From positions 328,501-392,500 of the forward strand of contig NZ_UGNV01000001.1 of NCBI RefSeq assembly GCF_900452395.1: a DNA stretch of 64,000 nucleotides, given 5' to 3'. This document shows positions 44,944 through 54,468 of the stretch, piece by piece. Both the position numbers and the translations under genes were made by a program. Origin of the DNA: Legionella beliardensis. GTDB taxonomy: Bacteria > Pseudomonadota > Gammaproteobacteria > Legionellales > Legionellaceae. The first letter of the stretch is position 1, and every line of letters starts with the position of its first letter. Under the pieces are notes generated by a model. That model was given only the letters and a program-made list of their open reading frames with translations, ran no database searches and was not told the DNA's origin.

Positions 44944-45825
44944 TTGTCTACAGAACAATTTTTAAGCTTACTTCGACAAGGCGAATATGTCAGTGTATTA
45001 AATTGGCCTAATTTTTTAATTTCTAAATATCAAGGAGAATCAGAGCGCTCAATAAGTGGTGATGATTTATTAGTACTCGCTATTTACGAGCTAATTAATT
45101 CTGATTTTTCTAAAGCAGATTTAGAATTCATACAAATTTTGTATGCTTTTTTAACTACCTTCATCTTGCCTCCTGAGAAAGCCTATGCAGGCACAGTGAT
45201 CATTAGTGCAGCTATGCAATATTATGTTTATCTAGAAAAAGGTTTAATTGAATTTTATAAAAATAAAAACTTAGCTGATGTAAAAAGTATTGAACAATGG
45301 ATGAGTAGGGATAATTTAATATTAAATACCCAAGAAAATGGCGTTTATTTAGCAGAACAAGTGGCTCTGTTTGAAAAAGACTTGCCTAAATACAAGGAGG
45401 TGGTGGAGGGGATAGGAAAAAAAATCCTTGCAATAGCAAGTTATCAAGCATTGTGTTTAGAGTACATTAATTTACTAAGTAATTTTTCTCCTGAGCAAAC
45501 TACGGTAAAAACTGGATTACGACTTGGAATTGCACAATCCCTTCATGAGTATTTATGCCATCAAGTCATGCTAACGCCAGAAATAAAGCAGGAGATAATG
45601 GCTTATCTTAATAAAATTAATGCAGAATTAGAACCAGGGTTAGCTTTTAAGTGGGAAGAGGCTTACCTTAAAAAATTGGAAGATAAAACTATTTTTCAAC
45701 GCCTTTATGATGATTCAGTCTATTGCTTAGGATTTTTTACTAAAAACATTATTAATACTATTTTTGCCTTAAATACGGATGAAAAATCAGAATCAATAGA
45801 AGAAAAAAATAATTTTCCACATTAG
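44944..45825 (+). CDS. hypothetical helical protein, TTG start with strong RBS
   Basis: Unrecognised 293-residue, mostly helical soluble protein with no signal peptide. The start is TTG 44944: AGGAGG at 44932-44937 is 6 bases upstream, one of the best SDs in the window. The tail (TDEKSESIEEKNNFPH) is acidic, as in many Dot/Icm substrates. It overlaps the convergent ogt gene by 4 bases. Confidence 0.65.
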   Translation: MSTEQFLSLLRQGEYVSVLNWPNFLISKYQGESERSISGDDLLVLAIYELINSDFSKADLEFIQILYAFLTTFILPPEKAYAGTVIISAAMQYYVYLEKGLIEFYKNKNLADVKSIEQWMSRDNLILNTQENGVYLAEQVALFEKDLPKYKEVVEGIGKKILAIASYQALCLEYINLLSNFSPEQTTVKTGLRLGIAQSLHEYLCHQVMLTPEIKQEIMAYLNKINAELEPGLAFKWEEAYLKKLEDKTIFQRLYDDSVYCLGFFTKNIINTIFALNTDEKSESIEEKNNFPH

Positions 45826-46295
45826 CTTTGAGCTAGGTTAAGCTGGTAATCTTCATGATCTAACAGGCGTATTTTGTAGTCAAGCGCTTCAATTTGTCCC
45901 ATATAACCACCATAGGTCATTTTACCTACTACCCGATGGCAGGGTATAAATAGTGCCAGTGGGTTGCTTTTACATGCTTGGCCTATAGCTCTCGGGCTAG
46001 TTTGCAATGATTTTGCTAGATCACCATAGGTAATAGTGCGGCCAACAGGAATGACTAAAAGTGCATTCCAAACTCGCTGTTGATAGAGGGTGCCTTGAGG
46101 TTTTAGTGGCAGCTGAAAACGATGGTGGCAATCATGGAAATAAGCATTAAGCTCAGAGGCAATGAACGAAGATAATTTATTAGTTTCTGAGCTTATAATA
46201 GGATGCTTAGTAAATCTAGAATGATAAATATAATGCTCATCGAACTCTAAATGAAGCCAGCCTGCTGGTGTCTCAAAAGAGGTAGCAATGAGCAT
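45822..46295 (-). CDS. ogt: methylated-DNA-protein-cysteine methyltransferase
   Basis: Repairs O6-alkylguanine by transferring the alkyl group to its own cysteine. 157 residues. Active site IPCHRVVG, DNA-binding helix RAIGQACKSNPLAL, and GGYMGQIEALDYK after it. The N-terminal domain resembles Ogt. It ends next to rplS (5 bases) but the coding strand is shared, so read-through from the ribosomal operon is possible. Confidence 0.93.
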   Translation of the reverse strand: MLIATSFETPAGWLHLEFDEHYIYHSRFTKHPIISSETNKLSSFIASELNAYFHDCHHRFQLPLKPQGTLYQQRVWNALLVIPVGRTITYGDLAKSLQTSPRAIGQACKSNPLALFIPCHRVVGKMTYGGYMGQIEALDYKIRLLDHEDYQLNLAQS

Positions 46296-46300
46296 AAGAT

Positions 46301-46666
46301 TTAACTGTCTTTTTTAGTAGCTAGTTTTTCTTTAATACGAGCCGCACGTCCCGCTAAGTCACGTAGGTAGTATAATTTAGCACGACGGACATCACCACGA
46401 CGTTTAACAGTAATACTATCAACAACAGGACTGTACGTTTGAAAAACACGCTCAACACCAACGTTATGAGAAATTTTTCTCACTGTAAAGGCAGAATTTA
46501 AGCCGCGGTTACGCTTAGCAATAACAATACCCTCAAACGCCTGTAAACGCTCGCGAGTACCTTCCTTTACTTTTACCTGAACTAAAACGGTATCGCCTGG
46601 ATTAAAATCAGGAATAGTTTTGCCTTGCATTTGCTCAGCATTTAACTGGTCAATAATATTGGTCAT
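46301..46666 (-). CDS. rplS: 50S ribosomal protein L19
   Basis: Ribosomal protein at the 30S-50S interface, 121 residues from ATG 46666. GAGGAG is 7 bases upstream, which rules out the ATG at 46681. Family motifs: [31 protein letters not shown] and [15 protein letters not shown]. Last gene of the rpsP-rimM-trmD-rplS operon. Confidence 0.97.
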   Translation of the reverse strand: MTNIIDQLNAEQMQGKTIPDFNPGDTVLVQVKVKEGTRERLQAFEGIVIAKRNRGLNSAFTVRKISHNVGVERVFQTYSPVVDSITVKRRGDVRRAKLYYLRDLAGRAARIKEKLATKKDS

Positions 46667-46690
46667 GAAGTCACTCCTCAAAATGGCGTT

Positions 46691-47449
46691 CTAACGAGAA
46701 TCGCCGTGTTCGCGTTTAAACTCAACAAGTAGCTGCTTGTCGAGATTACTTAATTCAATTGCTTCGAGTAACTCGGGTCGTTTCAGCCAAGTTCTCCCTA
46801 GCGCTTGTTTTCGGCGCCAGCGTTCAATGTCATAATGATTACCACTTAGTAAGACCGCCGGAACATCCATTCCTTCTACTGTAGCAGGCCTCGTATAGTG
46901 GGGATAATCAAGTAATCCATTCATAAATGAATCTTGCGCGGCCGATTCTGGATGACCAAGACTTCCTGGAAGAAGACGCAAGATAGCATCAATAAATACC
47001 ATGGCTGCTAATTCGCCGCCACTTAATACAAAATCACCAATAGACCATTCTTCATCGACATGATGCTGAATGATACGTTCATCTATGCCTTCATACCGTC
47101 CTGCAATAAACAGTAACGGTTGTTTACGCTCAGCAACAACGTTTAAGTCCTGCTGCTTTATTATCTTTCCTTGCGGACTTAAATAAATAGTTTTACAGTG
47201 GGCTGGCATATGCTGCTTGGCATGCAAAATAGCAGCATTGAGAGGTTCATACATCATGACCATCCCCGGGCCCCCGCCGTAAGGCTTATCATCAACTTGT
47301 TGGTAAGGTCGTAAAGACCAATCGCGTGGGTTCCAATAGTCAATTTGTGCTAGGCCTTGTGTCACTGTACGGCCAGGTATACCGTAATTTAATCCGGCAA
47401 ATATATCTGGCATTAAAGTAATGATACCTAAATGCAATGTGTCAACCAT
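46691..47449 (-). CDS. trmD: tRNA (guanine37-N1)-methyltransferase TrmD
   Basis: SPOUT-fold methyltransferase that makes m1G37 and prevents frameshifting, 252 residues. The trefoil knot includes YLSPQGKIIKQ, FIAGRYEGIDERI and SIGDFVLSGGELAAM. The start has AGG 5 bases upstream. An unusual 133-base gap separates it from rimM. Confidence 0.97.
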   Translation of the reverse strand: MVDTLHLGIITLMPDIFAGLNYGIPGRTVTQGLAQIDYWNPRDWSLRPYQQVDDKPYGGGPGMVMMYEPLNAAILHAKQHMPAHCKTIYLSPQGKIIKQQDLNVVAERKQPLLFIAGRYEGIDERIIQHHVDEEWSIGDFVLSGGELAAMVFIDAILRLLPGSLGHPESAAQDSFMNGLLDYPHYTRPATVEGMDVPAVLLSGNHYDIERWRRKQALGRTWLKRPELLEAIELSNLDKQLLVEFKREHGDSR

Positions 47450-47552
47450 TGTGCCTACGCTTTATGCCTCTTTACTTACCAACTAAAATAGGTGAAGCAA
47501 AATTTAATTCTCATTTTAATATGATTTAAGAAGAAAACTGACTACCTAAATC

Positions 47553-47583
47553 ATGACTTAAGTCATATAGTGATTTTCACTAT
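47553..47583. other. two short palindromes between rimM and trmD
   Basis: ATGACTTAAGTCAT at 47553-47566 is a perfect 14-base palindrome. Immediately next to it, ATAGTGA-TTT-TCACTAT (47567-47583) forms a 7-base-stem hairpin touching the rimM stop codon. They may attenuate or process the operon transcript. Confidence 0.45.
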
Positions 47584-48095
47584 TAAAAATCGATATCCCA
47601 ATCAACAATAATGCGTTGTTGTTTAAGATCTATTTCTATTATAAATTGGCCTTGTACATAGGGAATCAAATGCTGCTTACTTTCCCCATCTTTCTGCACC
47701 AATAAAACATCATTAGAGCCTGTAGGGAGTATGTCAGCCACCCTACCAAAATGCTCACCTTGTTTGTTAATTACCTCTAAGCCTAATAGCTCATGCCAGT
47801 AGAATTCATCTGGACTGAGTTTTGGTAATTGGTCTTTATGGACTCTAATATCACAATTTGTGAGCGTCATTGCCAATTCACGTTCACTAAATCCTTCTAC
47901 TCTAACCAAAACGTGCTTATCTGTAATGTCTACGTTAAGTAGATTCACTGGCTGCCATGCTCTATTAATATAAGCATGCCAACCTTGATAATTAAGAATA
48001 TTAGTACGTGGTTCGGTAAAGGAATTAACTGAGATAAACCCTTTAATTCCATGAACCCGACCAAAACGTCCTACAATAATCCAGTCATCAACCAC
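47583..48095 (-). CDS. rimM: 16S rRNA processing protein RimM
   Basis: Assists 30S maturation, binding S19. 170 residues, with an N-terminal RimM barrel (WIIVGRFGRVHGIKGFISV) and a C-terminal PRC barrel (EFYWHELLGLEV ... LIPYVQGQFI). It starts one base after the rpsP stop codon. Confidence 0.96.
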   Translation of the reverse strand: MVDDWIIVGRFGRVHGIKGFISVNSFTEPRTNILNYQGWHAYINRAWQPVNLLNVDITDKHVLVRVEGFSERELAMTLTNCDIRVHKDQLPKLSPDEFYWHELLGLEVINKQGEHFGRVADILPTGSNDVLLVQKDGESKQHLIPYVQGQFIIEIDLKQQRIIVDWDIDF

Positions 48096-48096
48096 G

Positions 48097-48354
48097 TTAT
48101 TCAGTTGTGCCAGTCTTTTTGTATTCTTTAATTAAAGCGCGTACTCGATCAGAGAGTTGTGCACCTGTGTTTTGCCAATGAGTGACTTTATCCATGTCTA
48201 AGTGCAGGCGTACTTCTTGACCGCGTGCTACTGGATTGAAATAGCCTATGCGCTCAATATAGTTGCCATCCCTACGTTTACGGCTATCGGTAACAACCAT
48301 GTGATAAAAAGGGCGCTTTTTTGCACCTGCTCTTGATAAACGTATAACGACCAT
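48097..48354 (-). CDS. rpsP: 30S ribosomal protein S16
   Basis: Ribosomal protein of 85 residues: [37 protein letters not shown] and ALIKEYKK. First gene of the rpsP-rimM-trmD-rplS operon, 83 bases downstream of ffh on the same strand. Confidence 0.97.
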   Translation of the reverse strand: MVVIRLSRAGAKKRPFYHMVVTDSRKRRDGNYIERIGYFNPVARGQEVRLHLDMDKVTHWQNTGAQLSDRVRALIKEYKKTGTTE

Positions 48355-48437
48355 TATTTTCCTCTTTAAGAGTGTTACGGTAAAAATGCCGTGTATTGTA
48401 CGAAAATTAACTCAGTAAGGGAAGCCTTCTAGATTAA

Positions 48438-49814
48438 TTATTTAAAATCATCTGGTAGAATTCCTTTTAATCCCGGTAGCCCCTTGATGCCACGCATCAT
48501 TTGTTTAAGTCCGCCTGGTTTAGTAAATTTTTTCATCATTTTTTGCATTTGCTCGTATTGTTTTAACAAACGATTAACATCTTGAATCTGTGTCCCTGAG
48601 CCTAACGCTATTCTTTTTTTCCTAGACCCAACAATAATTTTAGGCATGCGACGCTCTTTTAGGGTCATGGAATTAATAATAGCAATGGTTTGATTCATGG
48701 CTTTATCATTAATTTGACTCATCGCTTGTTGTGGTAGTTGGCTAATACCAGGTAATTTGCTCATCATACCCGCAATACCGCCCATATTATTCATTTGCAA
48801 GAGTTGCTCTTTAAAATCTTCTAAGTCAAACCCTTTGCCTTTCTTTATTTTTTTGGCTAATTTTTCACTTGCTTTTTTATCAGCTTTGCGTTCAACCTCT
48901 TCTATTAAGGATAGAATATCACCCATACCAAGAATTCGAGAAGCGATTCTATCTGGATGAAAAGGTTCTAGCGCATCAATTTTTTCACCGCTACCTAAGA
49001 ATTTAATAGGCTGGCCGGTGATGTGTTTAACGGATAATGCAGCCCCACCACGAGCATCGCCATCGGTTTTAGTTAAAATAACACCTGTTAGTGGTAAAGC
49101 CTCATGAAATGCTTTAGCAGTATTAGCAGCGTCTTGGCCAGTCATACTATCAACTACAAACAGTGTTTCAACAGGGCTTATCACTTGATGAATGGATTTA
49201 ATTTCTGCCATCATTTCATCATCAATATGTAACCGTCCTGCGGTATCAACAATCAGTACATCCACGTATTGTTTTTTAGCACTATCTAGTGCTTTTCGGG
49301 CGATATCAACTGGTTTTTCATGCGGCTCGGCATGATAGAAAGGTACATTAAGTTGATTAGCTAATAATTGTAATTGTTCAATTGCAGCTGGGCGGTAAAC
49401 GTCTAAGCTTACTAGCATTACTTTTTTATCTTCTTGTTCTTTAAGATATCGCGCTAATTTCGCCGCACTGGTGGTTTTACCAGAACCTTGTAAACCGGCC
49501 ATTAAGAAAATAGCAGGTGGTTGGGTTTTAAAGTTAAGTTGAGCTCGCTCATCGCCTAATAGATGAACTAATTCATCATGAACAATTTTAACCAGTGCTT
49601 GTTCAGGCTTTAAATTAAGGTCTACTTCTTGGCCTAGCACTTTAGTTTTTGCCTGTTCAATAAATTGCTTAACTACCGGCAGGGCTACGTCCGCCTCAAG
49701 TAAAGATAGGCGTATTTCGCGTAAAGCTTGTTGGGTATTTTCTTCAGTAAAACGACTCTGGCCACTGAGTGTTTTAAAAGCTCGCGTTAGACGTTCAGTT
49801 AAGTTTTCAAACAT
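48438..49814 (-). CDS. ffh: signal recognition particle protein Ffh
   Basis: SRP54 GTPase that binds signal sequences of nascent inner-membrane proteins. 458 residues from ATG 49814 (MFENLTERLTRAFKTLSG); an ATG at 49868 would add 18 hydrophobic residues unlike the family. N-GTPase motifs: GLQGSGKTTSAAKLA, VDTAGRLHID, TKTDGDARGG. The methionine-rich M domain follows, ending KGILPDDFK. Its RNA partner ffs is at the end of this window. Confidence 0.97.
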   Translation of the reverse strand: MFENLTERLTRAFKTLSGQSRFTEENTQQALREIRLSLLEADVALPVVKQFIEQAKTKVLGQEVDLNLKPEQALVKIVHDELVHLLGDERAQLNFKTQPPAIFLMAGLQGSGKTTSAAKLARYLKEQEDKKVMLVSLDVYRPAAIEQLQLLANQLNVPFYHAEPHEKPVDIARKALDSAKKQYVDVLIVDTAGRLHIDDEMMAEIKSIHQVISPVETLFVVDSMTGQDAANTAKAFHEALPLTGVILTKTDGDARGGAALSVKHITGQPIKFLGSGEKIDALEPFHPDRIASRILGMGDILSLIEEVERKADKKASEKLAKKIKKGKGFDLEDFKEQLLQMNNMGGIAGMMSKLPGISQLPQQAMSQINDKAMNQTIAIINSMTLKERRMPKIIVGSRKKRIALGSGTQIQDVNRLLKQYEQMQKMMKKFTKPGGLKQMMRGIKGLPGLKGILPDDFK

Positions 49815-50027
49815 GATGTCATCCAATCGAAAAAAGAGTAATTGTAGCACGCTAAAGTGTGGCTGCAATGATTGTATGTAAACAATTAATAGTGATTAGT
49901 ACTATACGTTTAATATGCTATTTTAGCTTGGTCATGGCTTTCTGTAAAAAAAACTGTATTATAATCTAGCTTAGACTAAGTCTGCCGCTAATAGGCAATT
50001 AATTTAAATTCTATTTAAAGGTAGTAA

Positions 50028-51293
50028 GTGGAATTCTCCTTAATTATTTTATTTTTAATATTAATTATCTTAATTGGTATTTCTGCTTTTTTTTCAGGCT
50101 CTGAAATAGGGATGATGTCGTTAAATCGTTATCGATTGCGTCATTTAGCTAAGGGAAAAAATAAACAGGCAATGCGGGTGAGTAGTTTGTTACTGAGGCC
50201 CGATAAGTTATTGGGTGTTATTTTAATAGGTAGTACATTAGCAAATATCGTCGCTTCAACAGTAGCAACTTTAATTGGTCAGCGATTATATGGTAATGCA
50301 GGTGTTGCGATTGCAACTATTTTATTAACGCTAGTTATCTTAGTTATTTCTGAGATGATTCCTAAAACGCTAGCCGCTCTATACCCGCAGCAAGTTGCTT
50401 TTGCAGCGTCCGTTCCTCTTAATATTTTACACATTGTCATGGCGCCGCTCGTGCAAACAGTCAGTTGGGCTACTAATGGTATTTTACGGTTATTTGGCGT
50501 ATCACTTGATCAAGCCCAGCGTGAAGCATTAACTGCCGATGAGTTACGCTCGGTTGTGAATGAAGCAGGAGGTTTGTTGCCTTTAGAGCATAAAAGCATG
50601 CTGATTGGTTTGCTGGATTTAGAGAAGGCGACGGTTGAAGACATTATGGTTCCTAAAGCAGATATCGTAGGAATTGATTTAAATAAGTCTTGGCATGAAA
50701 TACTTGATCAATTAGAAACAGCACAACACACACGCTTACCACTTTATCAAGAGACGATTGATCAATTAATCGGTATTGTTCATGTGCGCAGTATTTTAAA
50801 TTTAAGCTTAGAAGAGCGTTTAAGCAAAGAAACATTAATTAAAATTGCAGATGCGCCTTATTTTATTCCTGAGGAAACACCTCTAAGTACGCAAATCTTA
50901 AATTTTCAAAAAGTAAAAAAACGCAGCTCTTTTGTAGTGGACGAATATGGTGATTTGCAAGGCTTGGTAACACTCGAAGATATTCTTGAAGAGGTAGTCG
51001 GTGAATTTACTACCGATATAGCTACCTTAGGTAAGGATATCATTCAACAAGATAAGGAAACGGTATTAGTTGATGCAAGTATCACGCTTAGGCATCTAAA
51101 GCGCCTGCTAGGGTGGCAATTACCTGCACTTGGCCCACGAACTTTAAGTGGCTTAATTATAGAGTACCTTGGTTATATTCCTCCTGCTGATTGTTGCTTA
51201 AAAATAGAAAATTATCAGATAGAAATTTTAAAAGTCAGTGACAATATGGTTAAGACTGTTCGGATGAAAAAGGTTAATGCGAAGAGGCAGTAA
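50028..51293 (+). CDS. CNNM/CBS-domain transporter (HlyC/CorC, CorB-like)
   Basis: A 421-residue membrane protein. The DUF21/CNNM region of about four helices (FFSGSEIGMMSLNRYRLRHL) is followed by a tandem CBS pair (VEDIMVPKADIVGI ... FVVDEYGDLQGLVTLEDILEE) and a C-terminal CorC/HlyC domain. Linked to magnesium/cobalt homeostasis in known relatives. GTG start with AAGG 7 bases upstream. In many gammaproteobacteria it lies beside ffh, as here, but ypjD is missing between them. Confidence 0.9.
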   Translation: MEFSLIILFLILIILIGISAFFSGSEIGMMSLNRYRLRHLAKGKNKQAMRVSSLLLRPDKLLGVILIGSTLANIVASTVATLIGQRLYGNAGVAIATILLTLVILVISEMIPKTLAALYPQQVAFAASVPLNILHIVMAPLVQTVSWATNGILRLFGVSLDQAQREALTADELRSVVNEAGGLLPLEHKSMLIGLLDLEKATVEDIMVPKADIVGIDLNKSWHEILDQLETAQHTRLPLYQETIDQLIGIVHVRSILNLSLEERLSKETLIKIADAPYFIPEETPLSTQILNFQKVKKRSSFVVDEYGDLQGLVTLEDILEEVVGEFTTDIATLGKDIIQQDKETVLVDASITLRHLKRLLGWQLPALGPRTLSGLIIEYLGYIPPADCCLKIENYQIEILKVSDNMVKTVRMKKVNAKRQ

Positions 51294-51340
51294 GGGTAAT
51301 TCTATTTGCTTTCTTTTTATATTTAAATTTAATCAAATAG

Positions 51341-51394
51341 GTAGCCTGGGTGTAACGAAGTAAAACCCGGGTTACGGCCCTGCACCCAGGCTAC
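51341..51394. repeat. GTAGCCTGGG palindromic dispersed repeat, best copy
   Basis: Perfect 12-base ends GTAGCCTGGGTG / CACCCAGGCTAC with AACCCGGGTT (51364-51373) inside. Related to 11172-11260 and 15801-15893. It sits between two convergent genes and, read as RNA, can fold and may stop transcription both ways. Confidence 0.75.
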
Positions 51395-51414
51395 ATGCCA
51401 TTTTAGAAAAAATA

Positions 51415-54400
51415 TTATTGGCTTTCTTTAGGATTGTTTTTATAAACTACTTCATTGGCTGTTTTAATCCTTGCTTTAACAAAATAATAAATTCCTGGCA
51501 GCACAAAAAGAGTAAAGAAGGTTCCAAATAACAAGCCGCCAATTAGTATTATGCCAATAGCATGACGGGACTCCGCTCCAGCAGCATGCGATAAAACTAA
51601 TGGAATTGCGCCAAAAGTCATGGCGCCTGTGGTCATTAAAATAGGCCTAAAGCGTAATTGGCAAGCTTGTCGAATCGCGTCTCGCAATGCTAATCCCTGT
51701 AGACGTAATTGATTAGCAAATTCGACAATTAAAATACCGTGTTTACTAATTAAACCAATTAAAGTGATTAATCCTACTTGCGAGTATATATTAAGAGACT
51801 GTCCAAATAGCCAGGCAAATAATAAGGCGCCTGAACTAGCTAGGGGTACGGTAAATAAGATGATTAATGGATCAATAAAATTTTCAAATTGAATGGCTAA
51901 AATGGCATAGATAAATACTAAGGCTAACAGCAGCAAATAGAGCATCATGTGTGATGCTTCAGTATAAGTTTTAGCCATGCCTGTCCACGTTAATTTATAG
52001 TGCTCAGGTAATTCATTTTTAGCCATTTCCCATAGCTTGGCCATGGCTTGCGGTGTTGATTGATTTGGCTGTAAGCCTACATGTAAGGTCGTTGAGCGCA
52101 TTTGTTTAAAATGCTCAAGTGTTGCCGGCTGCGCCTTCGTCGTCATTTTAGTTACAGCACCTAAAGAGATATGTTTGCCTGCTGGTGTCGTAAGGTATAG
52201 CTCATCTAAATTCCATGGGGAGTGGTTGCCTTGAATTGTTAAATTATAAGTAATACTGTCTTTCTGAAATTTAATTGACTGATCGCCACTAAAAAAAACT
52301 TCAATTGTTTTGGCAATTTGGGCAGCAGTTAGGCCAAGTTTAGCGATAGCATTATTATCAACATCAATCTGATAACCCATGGAATCAAGGCGTAAATCAT
52401 AATTAGTTGATTCAAATAATTTTAAATTATCTAAGCGTTTTTTAAATTTCTCTAAGTTATTAAAGAGTTCACGATAACTATCAGGCGTTGAAATAACTAA
52501 AGCCAACTCAGAGACACTACCAGCATTGTCATTGCCAGGTAAGCCTGTATCCCAGCTCCATACAGCAGGATCAATAGAGGGGTATTGGGTAAATTTAGGT
52601 TTTAATTCTGCAGTAATGTTTGCAGCAGAGCGTTTGCGCTCATTATGAGGCTTTAAAGGCAGAATAATACTAGCTCCCCAATCACCAATAAAGGTCAGTT
52701 TATTATTGGCCTCGTTTAAGGTATTGGTTGATTTTTCGATGCCACTTACTTTTTTGTCTAAATCATCAATCGCTTCTCCGGCAACAGGAGGTATATAGAC
52801 GCCAACTAAACTTCTATCCTCTTTTGGTGCAGTTTCACTAGGAAGTAGATTGTAGAAAATAATAGAAATACTGATAAATAAGAAGGCGGCAACTAAAGAA
52901 ATGGTGTTACGACTGAGCACCCAATCTAGACGTTTGGCATATTTTTGGCTTACTGCAGTTAAGAAACTATCAATTTGTGGCCACCAGTTTTTATTATTTC
53001 TATTAATTAATTTGGCACACATTAAAGGCGTTAGTGTTAAGGCAACAATCCCTGAAACAATAACGCTTCCTGCTAAAGCAACAGCAAATTCAATAAAAAG
53101 TTGACCTAATAAACCTTCAATAAAGGCAATGGGCATGTAAACGCTTGCTAAAGTAAATGTCATTGCAACAATTGCAAAGCCTATTTCCTGCGCGCCTTTT
53201 AACGCAGCGTCAGTAGGGCTTAACCCTTTTTCTATATGGCGCCAGATATTTTCTAAAGCAATAATGGCATCATCAACAACTAACCCAATGGCTAGTACCA
53301 TCGCTAATAAGGTCATTAAATTAATAGAAAATCCGACTAATTTTAAAAAAATTAACGAACCTAATAATGAAATAGGGATGGTAATTAAGGGAATAATTGT
53401 GGCGCGTAAATTTCTTAAGAAAAGAAAAACAATGATTAAAACTAAAAGAATCGCTTCAATAATAGATGACTTGATATTATGGAGAGATGCTTTAATAAAA
53501 TCTGATTGATCAATAATTATTTTTGTTTGCATCCCTGCTGGCAAGCTAGCCTGTATCGATTTTAATTCTTGGCGAACCAGCCGAGAGACTTCAATGGGAT
53601 TCGCATCATTAGTGCGGTTAAGCGAAAGAACCAGACCACTATGACCGTTAACCCGAACACGCATCCTACGCGTGTCTGTTGTTAATTTTATTTGGGCAAT
53701 AGATTTTAATAAAATAGGATGCCCTTTATGCGTTTTAATAAGTAGATTTTCATAATCTTTAATAGACTTTAATTCTGAATTTAACGTACTTGGCGTGCGA
53801 TTTTGAAAATTACCCGCAGGCAAGGATATGCGACTCTTGTTTATCGCACTTAAAACTTCATCCACATTAATGCCAAATAAAAATAATTTTTTTGGATCAA
53901 GAGTAATTTCATAAGTATAGGGTTGCCCCCAGACATCAACGGAAGCAATGCCTGGTATACTGCGAAAAGCATTTTTTAAACGCAAATGAGCAAAGTGCGT
54001 AAGTTGGCCAAAATCTAGAGAGGTTGATTCTAGTGAAATACCTATAAAGGGCAGGCCATTTGCTTTTACTTTTTTTTCAACTAAAGGTGTTTTAACTTCA
54101 GGCGGCAGCAAGGCTCTAGCTAAACTAATTGCATCTTGGGTACTATTGTATGCCTTATCCATTGACGTGTTACTGCGAAAAGTTAGAGTAATTAGAGCAT
54201 AGCCTGCGTTAGATTCAGACGTAATCATCTCTAACCCTTCAATACCAGCAAGCCTGTCTTCTAAAATATTAGTGACTGCGTTTTCTACTAAATCGGGGCT
54301 AGCGTTAGGGTAGTTTGCAGTAACGGTAATAACGGGAAAACTAATATTAGGGTATTCCCTAATCGGTAAGTTTTGAAAACAAAGTAATCCAATAACAATA

Positions 54401-54462
54401 ATCAAACAATTAAAGATAATGGCTGTAACGGGATGTTTAATAAAATAATTGGTTATTTTCAT
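51415..54462 (-). CDS. RND-family efflux pump inner-membrane transporter (HAE1 type)
   Basis: A 1015-residue proton-driven transporter of the AcrB/MexB/MdtB class, near full family length. N-terminal helix with IREYPNISFPVITVTA, two large periplasmic loops, TM4 motif GLVVDDAIIALEN with the proton-relay Asp pair, and TM11-12 motif GLISKHGILIVEFAN. It starts 6 bases after the adaptor gene, with the regulator as first gene. No outer-membrane TolC-type gene is present here. Confidence 0.93.
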   Translation of the reverse strand: MKITNYFIKHPVTAIIFNCLIIVIGLLCFQNLPIREYPNISFPVITVTANYPNASPDLVENAVTNILEDRLAGIEGLEMITSESNAGYALITLTFRSNTSMDKAYNSTQDAISLARALLPPEVKTPLVEKKVKANGLPFIGISLESTSLDFGQLTHFAHLRLKNAFRSIPGIASVDVWGQPYTYEITLDPKKLFLFGINVDEVLSAINKSRISLPAGNFQNRTPSTLNSELKSIKDYENLLIKTHKGHPILLKSIAQIKLTTDTRRMRVRVNGHSGLVLSLNRTNDANPIEVSRLVRQELKSIQASLPAGMQTKIIIDQSDFIKASLHNIKSSIIEAILLVLIIVFLFLRNLRATIIPLITIPISLLGSLIFLKLVGFSINLMTLLAMVLAIGLVVDDAIIALENIWRHIEKGLSPTDAALKGAQEIGFAIVAMTFTLASVYMPIAFIEGLLGQLFIEFAVALAGSVIVSGIVALTLTPLMCAKLINRNNKNWWPQIDSFLTAVSQKYAKRLDWVLSRNTISLVAAFLFISISIIFYNLLPSETAPKEDRSLVGVYIPPVAGEAIDDLDKKVSGIEKSTNTLNEANNKLTFIGDWGASIILPLKPHNERKRSAANITAELKPKFTQYPSIDPAVWSWDTGLPGNDNAGSVSELALVISTPDSYRELFNNLEKFKKRLDNLKLFESTNYDLRLDSMGYQIDVDNNAIAKLGLTAAQIAKTIEVFFSGDQSIKFQKDSITYNLTIQGNHSPWNLDELYLTTPAGKHISLGAVTKMTTKAQPATLEHFKQMRSTTLHVGLQPNQSTPQAMAKLWEMAKNELPEHYKLTWTGMAKTYTEASHMMLYLLLLALVFIYAILAIQFENFIDPLIILFTVPLASSGALLFAWLFGQSLNIYSQVGLITLIGLISKHGILIVEFANQLRLQGLALRDAIRQACQLRFRPILMTTGAMTFGAIPLVLSHAAGAESRHAIGIILIGGLLFGTFFTLFVLPGIYYFVKARIKTANEVVYKNNPKESQ

Positions 54463-54468
54463 GATTAC

